From CAZPQM01 sp964588995 (GTDB lineage Bacteria > Pseudomonadota > Alphaproteobacteria > Rickettsiales > UBA8987), in the NCBI GenBank assembly GCA_964588995.1, contig CAZPQM010000009.1, positions 1 through 64,000 on the forward strand: 64,000 nucleotides of DNA. Direction: 5' to 3'. This document shows, piece after piece, positions 32,994 to 41,744 of the stretch. The notes beneath the pieces were generated by a model. It was not told where the DNA came from and made no database searches. It saw only the letters and a program-made list of their open reading frames with translations. The stretch's first letter is position 1. Each line of letters opens with the position of its first letter. Position numbers and translations under genes: made by a program.

Positions 32994-33651
32994 GTCTCCA
33001 GTGCTACGCATGCGCGGCATTACCAGAACCTACCGGCAGGGTGGTAACACACTCAAGATACTCAACAAGGCCGATCTTGACCTCATGCCGGGCGAAACAG
33101 CAGCACTGCTCGGCCCCTCAGGTTGCGGAAAATCGACCCTGCTGCATATTGCCGGGCTACTCGATAGACCCGATAGCGGCACCATTTCCATTAACCGCAA
33201 ACGCGTGAGCGACAAAAATGACCGCATCCGCACCCAAACGCGGCGAGAATCGGTCGGGTTTGTTTATCAGTACCATCACCTCCTGCCGGAACTCAGCGCG
33301 CTGGAAAATGTAATGCTACCCCTGCGGATTAATGGCGAGCGCAAACAAGGCGCTGTCGACTTACTCTCCCGACTCGGGCTGGAAGACCGCTTACATCATC
33401 GCCCCGGGCAGCTCTCGGGGGGAGAGCAACAGCGGGTGGCGATCGCCCGCGCGCTGGTGCATCGCCCTAAGCTGATTCTTGCGGATGAACCAACCGGCAA
33501 TCTGGACCCGCAAACCGCAGATAATGTGTTGAAATTGCTTTTGGAACTGGTTGAAGTTCAGCAAGCTACCCTTCTGATCGTCACCCATGATAACCGCATT
33601 GCTAAAAAAACCGATCATATACTGACCCTGAAAGACGGAAAAATACAATAA
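32986..33651 (+). CDS. lolD: Lipoprotein-releasing ATPase LolD
   Basis: MacB/LolD-type ATPase of 221 residues with Walker A GPSGCGKST, signature LSGGEQQRVAIARA and Walker B LILADEPTGNLDP. Co-translated with the LolC/E permease. The many lipoproteins encoded in this window (M48 protease and the five at 56.5-58.6 kb) would be its clients. Confidence 0.95.
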   Translation: MSKSPVLRMRGITRTYRQGGNTLKILNKADLDLMPGETAALLGPSGCGKSTLLHIAGLLDRPDSGTISINRKRVSDKNDRIRTQTRRESVGFVYQYHHLLPELSALENVMLPLRINGERKQGAVDLLSRLGLEDRLHHRPGQLSGGEQQRVAIARALVHRPKLILADEPTGNLDPQTADNVLKLLLELVEVQQATLLIVTHDNRIAKKTDHILTLKDGKIQ

Positions 33652-33712
33652 GACTCTGACATATAAAGAGGATTCGATTTTTCACTCCGTTAACGCATCG
33701 TTAACCTGTTTA

Positions 33713-33721
33713 TGCTATAAT
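33713..33721 (+). promoter_or_regulatory. Extended -10 promoter immediately before a start codon
   Basis: TGC-TATAAT ends 6 bases before ATG 33728, so a transcript initiated 6-7 bases downstream would be leaderless or nearly so. The same TGC-TATAAT-to-ATG spacing occurs before the lipoprotein operon at 56437-56453, and GTTAAC stands upstream in both. Confidence 0.5.
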
Positions 33722-33727
33722 GAAGGT

Positions 33728-34375
33728 ATGTCAGATTTTGAACCACTACCCTTTATTCGGAATTTTTTTCTTAATACGGATAAGTATTTTACCGCTTATT
33801 TTCCTCCCTTAAGCGAGGAACAAGGCAAATATAACTTATTTCAGTATGGTTGGCGCGCTGTCGAAGCTCATTTGGAAGGCGACGAAAAAACTGCTGAATA
33901 TTGGGGAGTTAAAGCTGGCGCAAAGTTTGGCGGCAAGGTCCTTTTACCAGATGATATTATAGGGGCACTAGGCTCGTGGGGAATGGCTGTAGGCGCAGGG
34001 CTCCTATATGAAGACGAATATAAAAAACGCATGGAAGCAAAATATCAGGAAGGTTATCCGTTTGATGGCTATGGTGGGCAGGAAGTGACAGATGTCCGGT
34101 TTGGCTACGGAACAGAGCGAGACGATGGGTTACCTATCAGCCAGAAGGATTTGCGGCAGGCCAGACGAGCTCTACGACGCGCTCAGGATGATCGCGGCTT
34201 ACTTGGTCTCGGCGGAGGAAAAGTACCAGACGATATTGCAGCCGCAGCGGCCATCGCTATGGAGCGTTATAACGCTGACCCGGATATAGTTGCACAAGCT
34301 GCTCAGGCATATATCGAACCACCTAATCATACTAATGCAACGCGCATTCAGTATTTTGAAAGCGGACGCGCCTAG
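33728..34375 (+). CDS. Hypothetical protein with central Gly/Ala-rich hydrophobic segment
   Basis: 215 residues. The N-terminal half is aromatic-rich (FFLNTDKYFTAYFPPLSEEQ). A central segment (IIGALGSWGMAVGAGLLY) could span or associate with a membrane. The C-terminal half is charged and then Ala-rich (DDIAAAAAIAMERY). No family recognised. It converges with the Coq4-like gene, overlapping it by 4 bp at the stop codons. Transcription probably starts at the promoter at 33713-33721. Confidence 0.6.
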   Translation: MSDFEPLPFIRNFFLNTDKYFTAYFPPLSEEQGKYNLFQYGWRAVEAHLEGDEKTAEYWGVKAGAKFGGKVLLPDDIIGALGSWGMAVGAGLLYEDEYKKRMEAKYQEGYPFDGYGGQEVTDVRFGYGTERDDGLPISQKDLRQARRALRRAQDDRGLLGLGGGKVPDDIAAAAAIAMERYNADPDIVAQAAQAYIEPPNHTNATRIQYFESGRA

Positions 34376-34923
34376 ACCACCGGTAAACGCTCACTCGCCT
34401 TTGTCTGCGGCAGCATGGACTGCTCTTTGGCATAAATATGTTTAAGTTTTTCAACATCAATACCAAGCTGTTCACGCAACTCTCCGAGTGTGGTATCGTG
34501 GTGTTCCTCAAAGGGAAATTCATGTAATTTATCCGGGCCCCAAGTCCTGCCTGCTTCCAACCCGAGATCAAATACTTTGAGTTGCCGGCGGCCAAAACGA
34601 TAAGGTTTAGGATAAAACCTGGCAGACACATTGCGAAATAAAAACCGATGCCAGCGCCGCATTGCTTTGGAGGCTCCCATAGTAAAGCCAATCACAAAGG
34701 CCTCATCCTGATTGAGCAAACCACGGCCAAGCAGAATATGGATGCAATCATGACGGTGCAATGCCACTGCGCCCGGCAGCGCAAAGGGCGATTTCGGGTT
34801 TTCGATCAGCCGTACGAGAAAGCTGATATCCTCCGGATCGGCGCCGGGTAGGGTTTCCAGTACCTCGCCAAGCGTTTGATCGTGGTTATCCAGTCCCGGG
34901 TTCCAGTCTTTCCATGATGTCAT
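34372..34923 (-). CDS. Coq4-like protein with HDxxHx11E motif
   Basis: 183 residues. The segment HDCIHILLGRGLLNQDE gives exactly HDxxH followed by 11 residues and Glu, the metal-binding signature of the Coq4 ubiquinone-biosynthesis family. FVIGFTMGASKAM follows as a helix. The rest (ARFYPKPYRFGRRQLKVFDLG, GRTWGPDKLHEF) fits a small helical Coq4 fold with its C-terminal basic region. It stands alone. A quinone-pathway role is inferred from the motif only. Confidence 0.55.
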   Translation of the reverse strand: MTSWKDWNPGLDNHDQTLGEVLETLPGADPEDISFLVRLIENPKSPFALPGAVALHRHDCIHILLGRGLLNQDEAFVIGFTMGASKAMRRWHRFLFRNVSARFYPKPYRFGRRQLKVFDLGLEAGRTWGPDKLHEFPFEEHHDTTLGELREQLGIDVEKLKHIYAKEQSMLPQTKASERLPVV

Positions 34924-35007
34924 ATATCTAATCTAAACCGGAAAACTTTACATTCAATAGTAATCTGCGTACCGTTTTTATGCTACACTACAGCAGAGGT
35001 AGGAATT

Positions 35008-35706
35008 ATGCGCGGTTTTACATTGCTTGAATTAGCTATTGTACTTATCATTATCGGCCTGGTTGCTGGCGCGATGATCGGCGGTACGGAAATACTGGAA
35101 AAGTCCAGGGGAAAAGCAATCCTGGCAGAGTTTCAGGACTATGAGCGAGCCTTAGATGCATTTCTGGATCTATATGAATATCGTCCTGGCGATCTAATTA
35201 ATAGTTCACGTAATTTTACGGGTGCCGCAGCCGTTGACGGTGATGGGAATGGTGATATCGATACGCCGTCAGAACGGGATGTCATGTGGCCACAACTCTA
35301 TCAGGCAGGGATGATACAACAAAGTGTCACCCCTGTTGCTGATCCTCTAAACGATACTCGAGTAATTGGCGCCAATCGGCCTACCGCAACTATAAGCACT
35401 GGCGGCTGGACCTGGGTGGATTCCTATGCGCTCACTGTTGATGGTTCAACCTACACATTTCGTAACGTGTTACGCTTAGGCGGGCAGGATGGCGCTGCCG
35501 CCAATGGCGGAGAATATCTGGTGCAACCCGTGCTCTCTATTACCAATCATCGTTATGTAGACAGCAAGATTGATACGGAAAACACCCCGCTTTCCGGCAA
35601 GGTGACCGTGGGAGAAGACAGTTGCGTTCAGACAAGTGGATTTTATGCTACGGACGGAGACCTCTTTTGTACCTTAAACGTGGTTGAAGAACGCAGCGTT
35701 TCGTAA
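35008..35706 (+). CDS. Pseudopilin-like protein with prepilin N-terminus
   Basis: MRGFTLLELAIVLIIIGLV is a class III/type IV prepilin signal: cleavage after Gly with Phe+1 and Glu+5, followed by a hydrophobic helix. The remaining 200 residues form a small soluble domain with a Cys pair near the end. Length 232. SD AGGTAGGA precedes the ATG. It would need the prepilin peptidase at 11.3-12.1 kb. It lacks the LPCPA and DGWxNR landmarks of the three larger pilins at 45.6-50.6 kb, so it is a separate lineage. Confidence 0.8.
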   Translation: MRGFTLLELAIVLIIIGLVAGAMIGGTEILEKSRGKAILAEFQDYERALDAFLDLYEYRPGDLINSSRNFTGAAAVDGDGNGDIDTPSERDVMWPQLYQAGMIQQSVTPVADPLNDTRVIGANRPTATISTGGWTWVDSYALTVDGSTYTFRNVLRLGGQDGAAANGGEYLVQPVLSITNHRYVDSKIDTENTPLSGKVTVGEDSCVQTSGFYATDGDLFCTLNVVEERSVS

Positions 35707-35708
35707 GG

Positions 35709-36719
35709 CTAAGCTGTTAACAAACTATCCCGCTCTTCCGTAAGCGCGGCAAGAGTAAGCGCAGGTGATGGTCCTAGCTGCTGCCACGCCGCACGCAATC
35801 TGTGCAGGCTTTGCCCACCTAGAACGGGCGTGGCGCGCGCGACCGCTTCCATTTCCTGCATCTCGCCATTGCAGTGCAGCATCAGGTCACATCCGGCTTC
35901 AAGCGATTGGGTAACGCGATCCTCAAAACTGCCGGAAAGGGCTTTCATCGATAAATCATCGGTCATCAGGCACCCATTAAAGTCAATCTCATCCCGAATC
36001 AGGTCAATACAAGGCTTGGACAGCGTAGCACAATGGTCCGCATCAATCGCCGTATAGCGAATATGCGCGGTCATCCCAAACGGTGCATCACGCAACTGAT
36101 GAAACGGTACGAAGTCGGTTTCCCGCAATATTTCAAGGCTCGCATCTGCCACCGGCAAGTCCTCATGGCTATCTACCATCGCGCGTCCATGTCCGGGTAT
36201 ATGCTTGATCACCGGCAGCACGCCACCCTGCAATAACCCCTCCATCGCGGCACGTCCGAGCACGATCACAGCATCCGTATTATCGCCAAATGCCCGGTCG
36301 CCGACAATATCATGATACCCTTCAAAACGAATATCCAGCATGGGTGCGCAATCGACATTGAGGCCGATCTCGGCGCAGCAGGCAGCAATCAGTTGGTAAT
36401 TGATAAACACGGCGCGCTTAGCCCGTTCCGGATCGTTCTGATAGAGCGTAAAAAAATCACCGGCAGGTGGGAAATCCGGCCAGATAGGAGGCCTTAAACG
36501 CCGCACTCGCCCGCCCTCCTGATCCACCAGTATCAGCAACTCCTCGCCAAGTAGTTCATAGAGCGAATCCGTCAGCGCTTTAACCTGCGTTTTCGATTCG
36601 ATATTACGCGCAAACAGGATGATACCGACCGGCTTTGTATCACGCAGAAAAGCAGTTTCCGCACCGGTAAGTGCATGACCAGCTACCCCATAAATCGCCG
36701 CCGTTTGGGATACAAACAC
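35709..36719 (-). CDS. nagZ: Beta-N-acetylhexosaminidase NagZ
   Basis: GH3 enzyme that removes GlcNAc from muropeptides during cell-wall recycling. It carries the diagnostic KHIPGHGRAMVDSHEDLP loop with the catalytic His/Asp, and LMTDDLSMKAL with the nucleophile Asp. 336 residues, typical. It follows the SPOR gene by 5 bp in the usual alphaproteobacterial argS-SPOR-nagZ order, but scpA/scpB, which normally come next, are absent and a pseudopilin gene converges instead. Confidence 0.95.
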   Translation of the reverse strand: MFVSQTAAIYGVAGHALTGAETAFLRDTKPVGIILFARNIESKTQVKALTDSLYELLGEELLILVDQEGGRVRRLRPPIWPDFPPAGDFFTLYQNDPERAKRAVFINYQLIAACCAEIGLNVDCAPMLDIRFEGYHDIVGDRAFGDNTDAVIVLGRAAMEGLLQGGVLPVIKHIPGHGRAMVDSHEDLPVADASLEILRETDFVPFHQLRDAPFGMTAHIRYTAIDADHCATLSKPCIDLIRDEIDFNGCLMTDDLSMKALSGSFEDRVTQSLEAGCDLMLHCNGEMQEMEAVARATPVLGGQSLHRLRAAWQQLGPSPALTLAALTEERDSLLTA

Positions 36720-36724
36720 GCCGT

Positions 36725-37711
36725 TTAGAGCTTTGCTACGACGCAGCCTTTAATACCAAGCTTATCGCAGAGCGCCTTGCCCTCCGCAGTGCTTGAGACC
36801 GGCCCGGTATAGAGGCGATAGAATACGCCGCGTTCACCCAAATCGGCCCGGCGCACCGTGTAGCGCAGACCACTCAGCTGACTGGCATGTTTTTTACGCA
36901 TGAGCTGCCAGCCCTTTTCCGCACGCTCCGCAGAGCTGTAAGCACCAATTTTGATCACCATAGCGCCGTCTGCAATCCCGGATACGCTCGCCTTACTGGT
37001 GGTCACTTTCAACCCGTTTACTTCCTTAGAGGGGTTTTTGACCGCTGCCGCGTAGGTCGGCTTGGACATAGAGGCCGGTACGGGCAACTTTTCTTCAGCA
37101 GATGATGCTTCTGGCTTTTCTGCTTTTTCTGCCGCTTTCTGCTCGGTTTCGGCCGGTTCGGCCACAGGCGCTTCGTCTACCGTTTCGGGCTTGTCGTCTT
37201 TCGTGTTTTCAGCCTGATCGTCCGTTTGATCGGACGCAGCGTCTGTTTGACTGACTTGCTCCGCCGTATCGTCAGCGCGCTTTGTTTCCGCTTCCTCTGC
37301 CGCTTTCGCTTCTGCTTCCTGAGCTTTTTCTTGCATAAGCTGCTGCAGCGCTTCGCGGTCTATCGGCTCCACCGTGTCATCGCGGATAATGATTTTCTCC
37401 GGCTCGTCCGGCGTTACTTCACTGCTAGCCACCATATCGAACACCTTACGGTTCTGATGCGGCACTTCCATGCCGCCCGGATCTTCCGGCTCGACCTTGT
37501 AGGGTGTGTTCTCCGCTTTGATCACGGGCACATCCTTGAGGTCCTTCGGTGCGCGGCTTTCTTCGAGTGCAAACCAACCCAGCACGGCCAGCCCGACAAA
37601 GGCGCCGATCATAATGAGCGTCGTCACGGTTTTTTTCAGCATGCTGTCCTCTTCCGTCACGATCGGTGGCATATCGTCCGGAATGTGCGGATGCCCGCGC
37701 TGTTCAATCAT
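36725..37711 (-). CDS. SPOR-domain envelope protein
   Basis: 328 residues: a short cytoplasmic N-terminus, one TM (TVTTLIMIGAFVGLAVLGWF), a long Glu/Ala/Lys-rich periplasmic linker (about 105-215), and a C-terminal SPOR domain (MVIKIGAYSSAERAEKGWQL ... YRLYTGPVSSTAEGKAL). SPOR domains bind denuded septal peptidoglycan. Its place between argS and nagZ is conserved in alphaproteobacteria. Confidence 0.9.
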   Translation of the reverse strand: MIEQRGHPHIPDDMPPIVTEEDSMLKKTVTTLIMIGAFVGLAVLGWFALEESRAPKDLKDVPVIKAENTPYKVEPEDPGGMEVPHQNRKVFDMVASSEVTPDEPEKIIIRDDTVEPIDREALQQLMQEKAQEAEAKAAEEAETKRADDTAEQVSQTDAASDQTDDQAENTKDDKPETVDEAPVAEPAETEQKAAEKAEKPEASSAEEKLPVPASMSKPTYAAAVKNPSKEVNGLKVTTSKASVSGIADGAMVIKIGAYSSAERAEKGWQLMRKKHASQLSGLRYTVRRADLGERGVFYRLYTGPVSSTAEGKALCDKLGIKGCVVAKL

Positions 37712-37777
37712 AATCTATACCCTTCCTAATGCTGTTTAACATGTAATGGAAGGCGTAAGAAATGTCCAGATGTACTA

Positions 37778-39520
37778 TTACATCCGTTCGACCGGCTCCA
37801 CGCCCATGACATGCAAGCCGGAGGCGATAGTCGTTGCACAGGCGGTAATCATCGCAAGGCGTGCAAGCGTCGTCATTTCATCCTCCGGTGTAATAAAGCG
37901 CATGGCGGCATCCTTATTGCCGATAGTCCATAGCTGATGAAAATCGGATGCGAGCGTTTGCAGATAATAGGCGATGCGATGCGGCTCCGCATGTTTCGCC
38001 GCCATATCCACTACACGCGGCCATTCCGCCATGGTTTTAAGCAGGTGAAGCTCCGCCTCCTGCTGCAACAGGCTGAAATCGGCGAGCTTGATACGATCGC
38101 GCACATCCGGCCCGACCAGCTCAAACGCATGGCGCAATACGGAATGAATTCGCGCATGAGCATATTGCACGTAAAACACCGGGTTATCCTTGGTTTGCTC
38201 GAGGGCAAGCGCCACATCAAAATCGAGCACGGCATCGGCTTTACGCGTGAGCATGGTGAAGCGGAGCGGGTCCTTACCGACCGTGTCGATCATATCACGC
38301 ACCGTAACGAACGTACCCGCCCGCTTCGACATCTTAAATTCCCTGCCGTTTTCAAACAGTTTCACCAGTTGATGCAAAATAATCTGAATATCGACCTTGC
38401 CGTGCGAAAGCGCTTTGGTCGCCGCCTTCATCCGCTTGACATAACCACCATGATCCGCGCCGAGACCCAGCACCAGATGCTCGAAGCCACGGCCAAGCTT
38501 ATGTTTGAGATAGGCGATATCCGCCGCGAAATAGGTATAGCTGCCATCGGCCTTTTTAAGTGGCCGGTCTACGTCATCACCAAACATGGTTGATTTGAAC
38601 AGCGTTTGCTCTCGCGGTTCCCAATCCTCCGGTTGTTTCCCCTTGGGCGGCTCCAGTACACCTTCATAGACCAGCCCGATCGTTTCCAGCTCGCCAATCG
38701 CTGTCTCGATCGCGCCAGCATCATGTAAGAATTGCTCGCTCGTGAATACATCATGATGCACACCGAGATCAGCAAGATCCTGCCGGATCAACTCAAGCAT
38801 CGCCTGAAGCGCAACGTTTTTAACAACCGGCAGCCACTCTGCCTCCTCATGCTCCAGCAAGTCATTTCCATGCTTCGCCTGCAAACTTTGCCCGACCACT
38901 TTCAGGTAATCACCCGGATAATAACCTTCAGGAATTTCAATCGCCTCGCCGCATGCCTCGCGGTAGCGTAGATAGGCCGAGCGCGCAAGCGTATCGACCT
39001 GCGCCCCGGCATCGTTGATATAATATTCGCGCGTCACATCATATCCGGCCTTTGCGAGCACATTAGCCAGCACGTCACCAACCACGGCGCCGCGCGCATG
39101 GCCGATATGCATTGGCCCGGTCGGATTCGCGGAAACATACTCCACATTCACTTTGGTACCCCGCCCGGAATCCGTCGTACCGTACGCAATGCCCTCTTCC
39201 AGAATTACCGTGATCAGGCGCTGCCAGAACGCATGTGTAAAGGTAAGGTTGATAAAGCCTGGTCCGGCGATTTGAATCTGCGCAATACCATCCAGCCGTT
39301 CACACTTCTCTACAAGCTTTTCCGCGATTTCGCGGGGATTTTTCTTCGCAGGCTTGGCAAGCACCATCGCGGCATTGGTGGCTATATCCCCGTGGCTTTT
39401 ATCTTTGGGCGGCTCAGCCGTAATCGCATCCATCGGCACATCACCCGGCACGTACCCTTCCTCCACCAACTCGTGTACGCAACCGAGTATCCCTTCACGT
39501 ACTTGCTCAAACCTATTCAT
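37778..39520 (-). CDS. argS: Arginyl-tRNA synthetase
   Basis: Class I synthetase of 580 residues with the HIGH motif in GPMHIGHARGAVVGD and the KMSKR loop (KMSKRAGTFV). The C-terminal anticodon-binding DALR domain ends ALRR-type with LARLAMITACATTIASGL. Charges tRNA-Arg. In the usual cluster it follows dgt directly; here two TIMP/NTR-like genes lie between. Confidence 0.97.
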   Translation of the reverse strand: MNRFEQVREGILGCVHELVEEGYVPGDVPMDAITAEPPKDKSHGDIATNAAMVLAKPAKKNPREIAEKLVEKCERLDGIAQIQIAGPGFINLTFTHAFWQRLITVILEEGIAYGTTDSGRGTKVNVEYVSANPTGPMHIGHARGAVVGDVLANVLAKAGYDVTREYYINDAGAQVDTLARSAYLRYREACGEAIEIPEGYYPGDYLKVVGQSLQAKHGNDLLEHEEAEWLPVVKNVALQAMLELIRQDLADLGVHHDVFTSEQFLHDAGAIETAIGELETIGLVYEGVLEPPKGKQPEDWEPREQTLFKSTMFGDDVDRPLKKADGSYTYFAADIAYLKHKLGRGFEHLVLGLGADHGGYVKRMKAATKALSHGKVDIQIILHQLVKLFENGREFKMSKRAGTFVTVRDMIDTVGKDPLRFTMLTRKADAVLDFDVALALEQTKDNPVFYVQYAHARIHSVLRHAFELVGPDVRDRIKLADFSLLQQEAELHLLKTMAEWPRVVDMAAKHAEPHRIAYYLQTLASDFHQLWTIGNKDAAMRFITPEDEMTTLARLAMITACATTIASGLHVMGVEPVERM

Positions 39521-39618
39521 CGCTTATGCTCTGACTTGCTTTTAATTAACTGGCCGGGTTATAGCTTGTTGCGCAGCACGTGGCAATGGGCCACGATCTG
39601 CTACCGATGACAGCTTTT

Positions 39619-39993
39619 CTACAATAATTTCGGCTCGCCTAGCGCCTGAATATCGTCCTTTGCTTCCGGCAATTCTTTCCATCCGCCGCACTTACTGATC
39701 AGCAATTTACCATCAAACCGCAAACCATAGATCAAATATTCCTTATCCAGCTCGAAGGATTTTGTCTCAATCGTTTGGGTTAGCGGCGGGCTGCCTTTCC
39801 ACGCGCTGAGCGTCTGCAGCGTCACGGTGCGCTTGGTCGGTGTGCCCCCGACATCAATAACCCGCGCGGTAAAGACTTCATCATTCTCCACCATGCGTTT
39901 TTGCGGGGTCAGGTTCGGGCAGATATCCATATAACCATAGACCACAAAGGCAACGGTTAACGGAATCGCAATGATAAGCAACCATTTTTGCAT
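39619..39993 (-). CDS. Small exported protein, TIMP/NTR-like OB domain (second of pair)
   Basis: 124 residues with an N-terminal membrane/signal segment (WLLIIAIPLTVAFVVYGYM). The core (NDEVFTARVIDVGG ... WKGSPP ... KEYLIYGLRFDGKLLISKCGGW) shows the GxxYL-and-Cys pattern of netrin/TIMP-type OB folds. Its start overlaps the stop of its neighbour by one base (TAATG), so the two are coupled paralogues. Role unknown; extracellular protease inhibition is only suggested by fold resemblance. Confidence 0.55.
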   Translation of the reverse strand: MQKWLLIIAIPLTVAFVVYGYMDICPNLTPQKRMVENDEVFTARVIDVGGTPTKRTVTLQTLSAWKGSPPLTQTIETKSFELDKEYLIYGLRFDGKLLISKCGGWKELPEAKDDIQALGEPKLL

Positions 39994-40418
39994 TACTCAT
40001 ATACCTTGTGCGGTTCACCGAGCACTTCCAGATCATGCCTGCGCTTGTCAACCAGACCGGTCGAGGAACATTTGCTGGCTTCGTAATAACCTTTCTTACC
40101 GTCGCCGGTCGCAAACACGAGATAGGTTTCCCCGAGGAAAAAATGCGCATCGCATTTGGAGCGGCTGATGATGTTAATATGTTGACGCAGCGGGGGGTTT
40201 TTCCATGCTTTTTCGAGTTCGAAGGTTACAGTGACTTCTGCAAAGCGCAGCTGTTTTTCCGGCGCTTCATCGGTGGTTTCGATAACCGTACCGACGAAAA
40301 TCACATCCGATGCCTCAGCTGATGCAACCGGATCCTCCATCAGCCTGGGGTTACAATCGCACGCTATGGCATCGGTAGAAACTAGCCAACATAAAGCAAG
40401 AATAAAAAAATAGCGCAT
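39993..40418 (-). CDS. Small exported protein, TIMP/NTR-like OB domain (first of pair)
   Basis: A signal peptide (YFFILALCWLVSTDAIA) is followed at once by CDC in the mature N-terminus, as in tissue inhibitors of metalloproteinases. DVIFVGTVIETTDE, ELEKAWKNPP, and GETYLVFATGDGKKGYYEASKC follow. ATG 40418 has AGGGA upstream and defines the signal peptide; longer in-frame sequence is rejected. Mature N-terminal Cys-x-Cys plus the OB-fold landmarks support an NTR/TIMP-like domain, by resemblance only. Confidence 0.6.
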   Translation of the reverse strand: MRYFFILALCWLVSTDAIACDCNPRLMEDPVASAEASDVIFVGTVIETTDEAPEKQLRFAEVTVTFELEKAWKNPPLRQHINIISRSKCDAHFFLGETYLVFATGDGKKGYYEASKCSSTGLVDKRRHDLEVLGEPHKVYE

Positions 40419-40503
40419 CCGATGTCCCTGTGAATTACAATGGCTGTTTACTAACACAGTTGATATAAAAGTGCAAAAGGAAGCAGCGAAACTGTAGTAT
40501 ATT

Positions 40504-41724
40504 TTACGCCTCAATCAGCCGCTGGTGCAGGTCAAAGAGCCGTTTATGCTCCAGAAGCGCATAGCGATCCGTCATCCCCGCGATGTAATCAGCTACCACT
40601 TCTGCCGCGCGGTCCTTATCGTCCGTCAGCCCTAACGCATAGGCATCCTGCCATTTAGACGGCAGACAATGCGGCGATTCGATAAATAGCGAGAATAAGT
40701 CCGTCACGACCTGCGAAGCTTTCCGCGTCATGCGATTGACCTTGTAATGACGGTACATATGCTCATAGAGGAACGCGCGAATGGCGCTTAGCTGCTCCTG
40801 CAATTCTTCCGAAAATTGCACAAGCGGCATTCCCGCATGCCGTACATCTTCAATCGTTTCAATACCCTGTTTTTCCAGATGCCCTCGCGAAGTTGCAACA
40901 ACATCCACCACCATCGTATGAATCGCGCGTCGCTTGGCTTCGTGCAGCAATTGCTCCTCCTCCAGATCGCCGTAAGTAGTGTCCACCTCATCCAGAAAAC
41001 GGCCCATCAACGGTAGCTCACGCACCGCATCCAGCCCGAATAGCCCGGCGCGTACACCATCCTCAATATCATGATTATTGTAGGCAATATCATCCGAGAG
41101 CGCCGCCACCTGCGCCTCCAGACTCGCATAGCCTGAAAGCTCAAGATCGTGCTGCGCATTATAATTTGCCAGTGCGCGAGGTAGCTCACCCAGAACCGGG
41201 CCGTTATGTTTTGCAATGCCCTCCAGACATTCCCAAGTAAGGTTCAGCCCGTCAAACGGTGCGTATTTCTGCTCGAGATGGGTCAAAATGCGGATCGTCT
41301 GCGCGTTATGATCATACCCCCCGAAGGGTTGCATCACCTCATCCAGCGCGTCTTCCCCGGCATGGCCAAAGGGCGGATGCCCCAGATCATGCGCGAGCGC
41401 GACTGCCTCGGTCAAATCCTCCTCCAGCTTCAGTTCCCGAGCGATTGAGCGCGCAAGCTGTGCGACTTCCAGACTATGCGTCAACCGAGTCCGGTAATGA
41501 TCGCCTTCATGATAGACAAAAACCTGGGTTTTATATTCCAGTCGACGAAACGCGGTAGAGTGAATAATCCGGTCGCGGTCACGTTGAAACGGCGAGCGGT
41601 TTTCCGCTTCCGGTTCGTCATGCAATCGCCCGCGTGCTTGCTCCGGCATGGCCGCATAGGGCGTAAGATAGGCATTCGCCCCGTTGCTGAAAATGAGATT
41701 GTCAGGATGTCCAGCACCAGACAT
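40504..41724 (-). CDS. dgt: Deoxyguanosinetriphosphate triphosphohydrolase-like protein
   Basis: HD-domain dNTPase with the metal ligands in RTRLTHSLEVAQLARSIA and HDLGHPPFGHAGEDAL, and FRRLEYKTQVFV near the N-terminus, typical of the dGTPase type 2 subfamily. About 406 residues from ATG 41724 (MSGAGHPDN). Longer in-frame sequence overlaps phaA and is unlikely. It hydrolyses dNTPs to deoxynucleosides and triphosphate. It follows phaA by about 20 bp. Confidence 0.92.
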   Translation of the reverse strand: MSGAGHPDNLIFSNGANAYLTPYAAMPEQARGRLHDEPEAENRSPFQRDRDRIIHSTAFRRLEYKTQVFVYHEGDHYRTRLTHSLEVAQLARSIARELKLEEDLTEAVALAHDLGHPPFGHAGEDALDEVMQPFGGYDHNAQTIRILTHLEQKYAPFDGLNLTWECLEGIAKHNGPVLGELPRALANYNAQHDLELSGYASLEAQVAALSDDIAYNNHDIEDGVRAGLFGLDAVRELPLMGRFLDEVDTTYGDLEEEQLLHEAKRRAIHTMVVDVVATSRGHLEKQGIETIEDVRHAGMPLVQFSEELQEQLSAIRAFLYEHMYRHYKVNRMTRKASQVVTDLFSLFIESPHCLPSKWQDAYALGLTDDKDRAAEVVADYIAGMTDRYALLEHKRLFDLHQRLIEA

Positions 41725-41744
41725 TACAATGACCCAGCAATACT

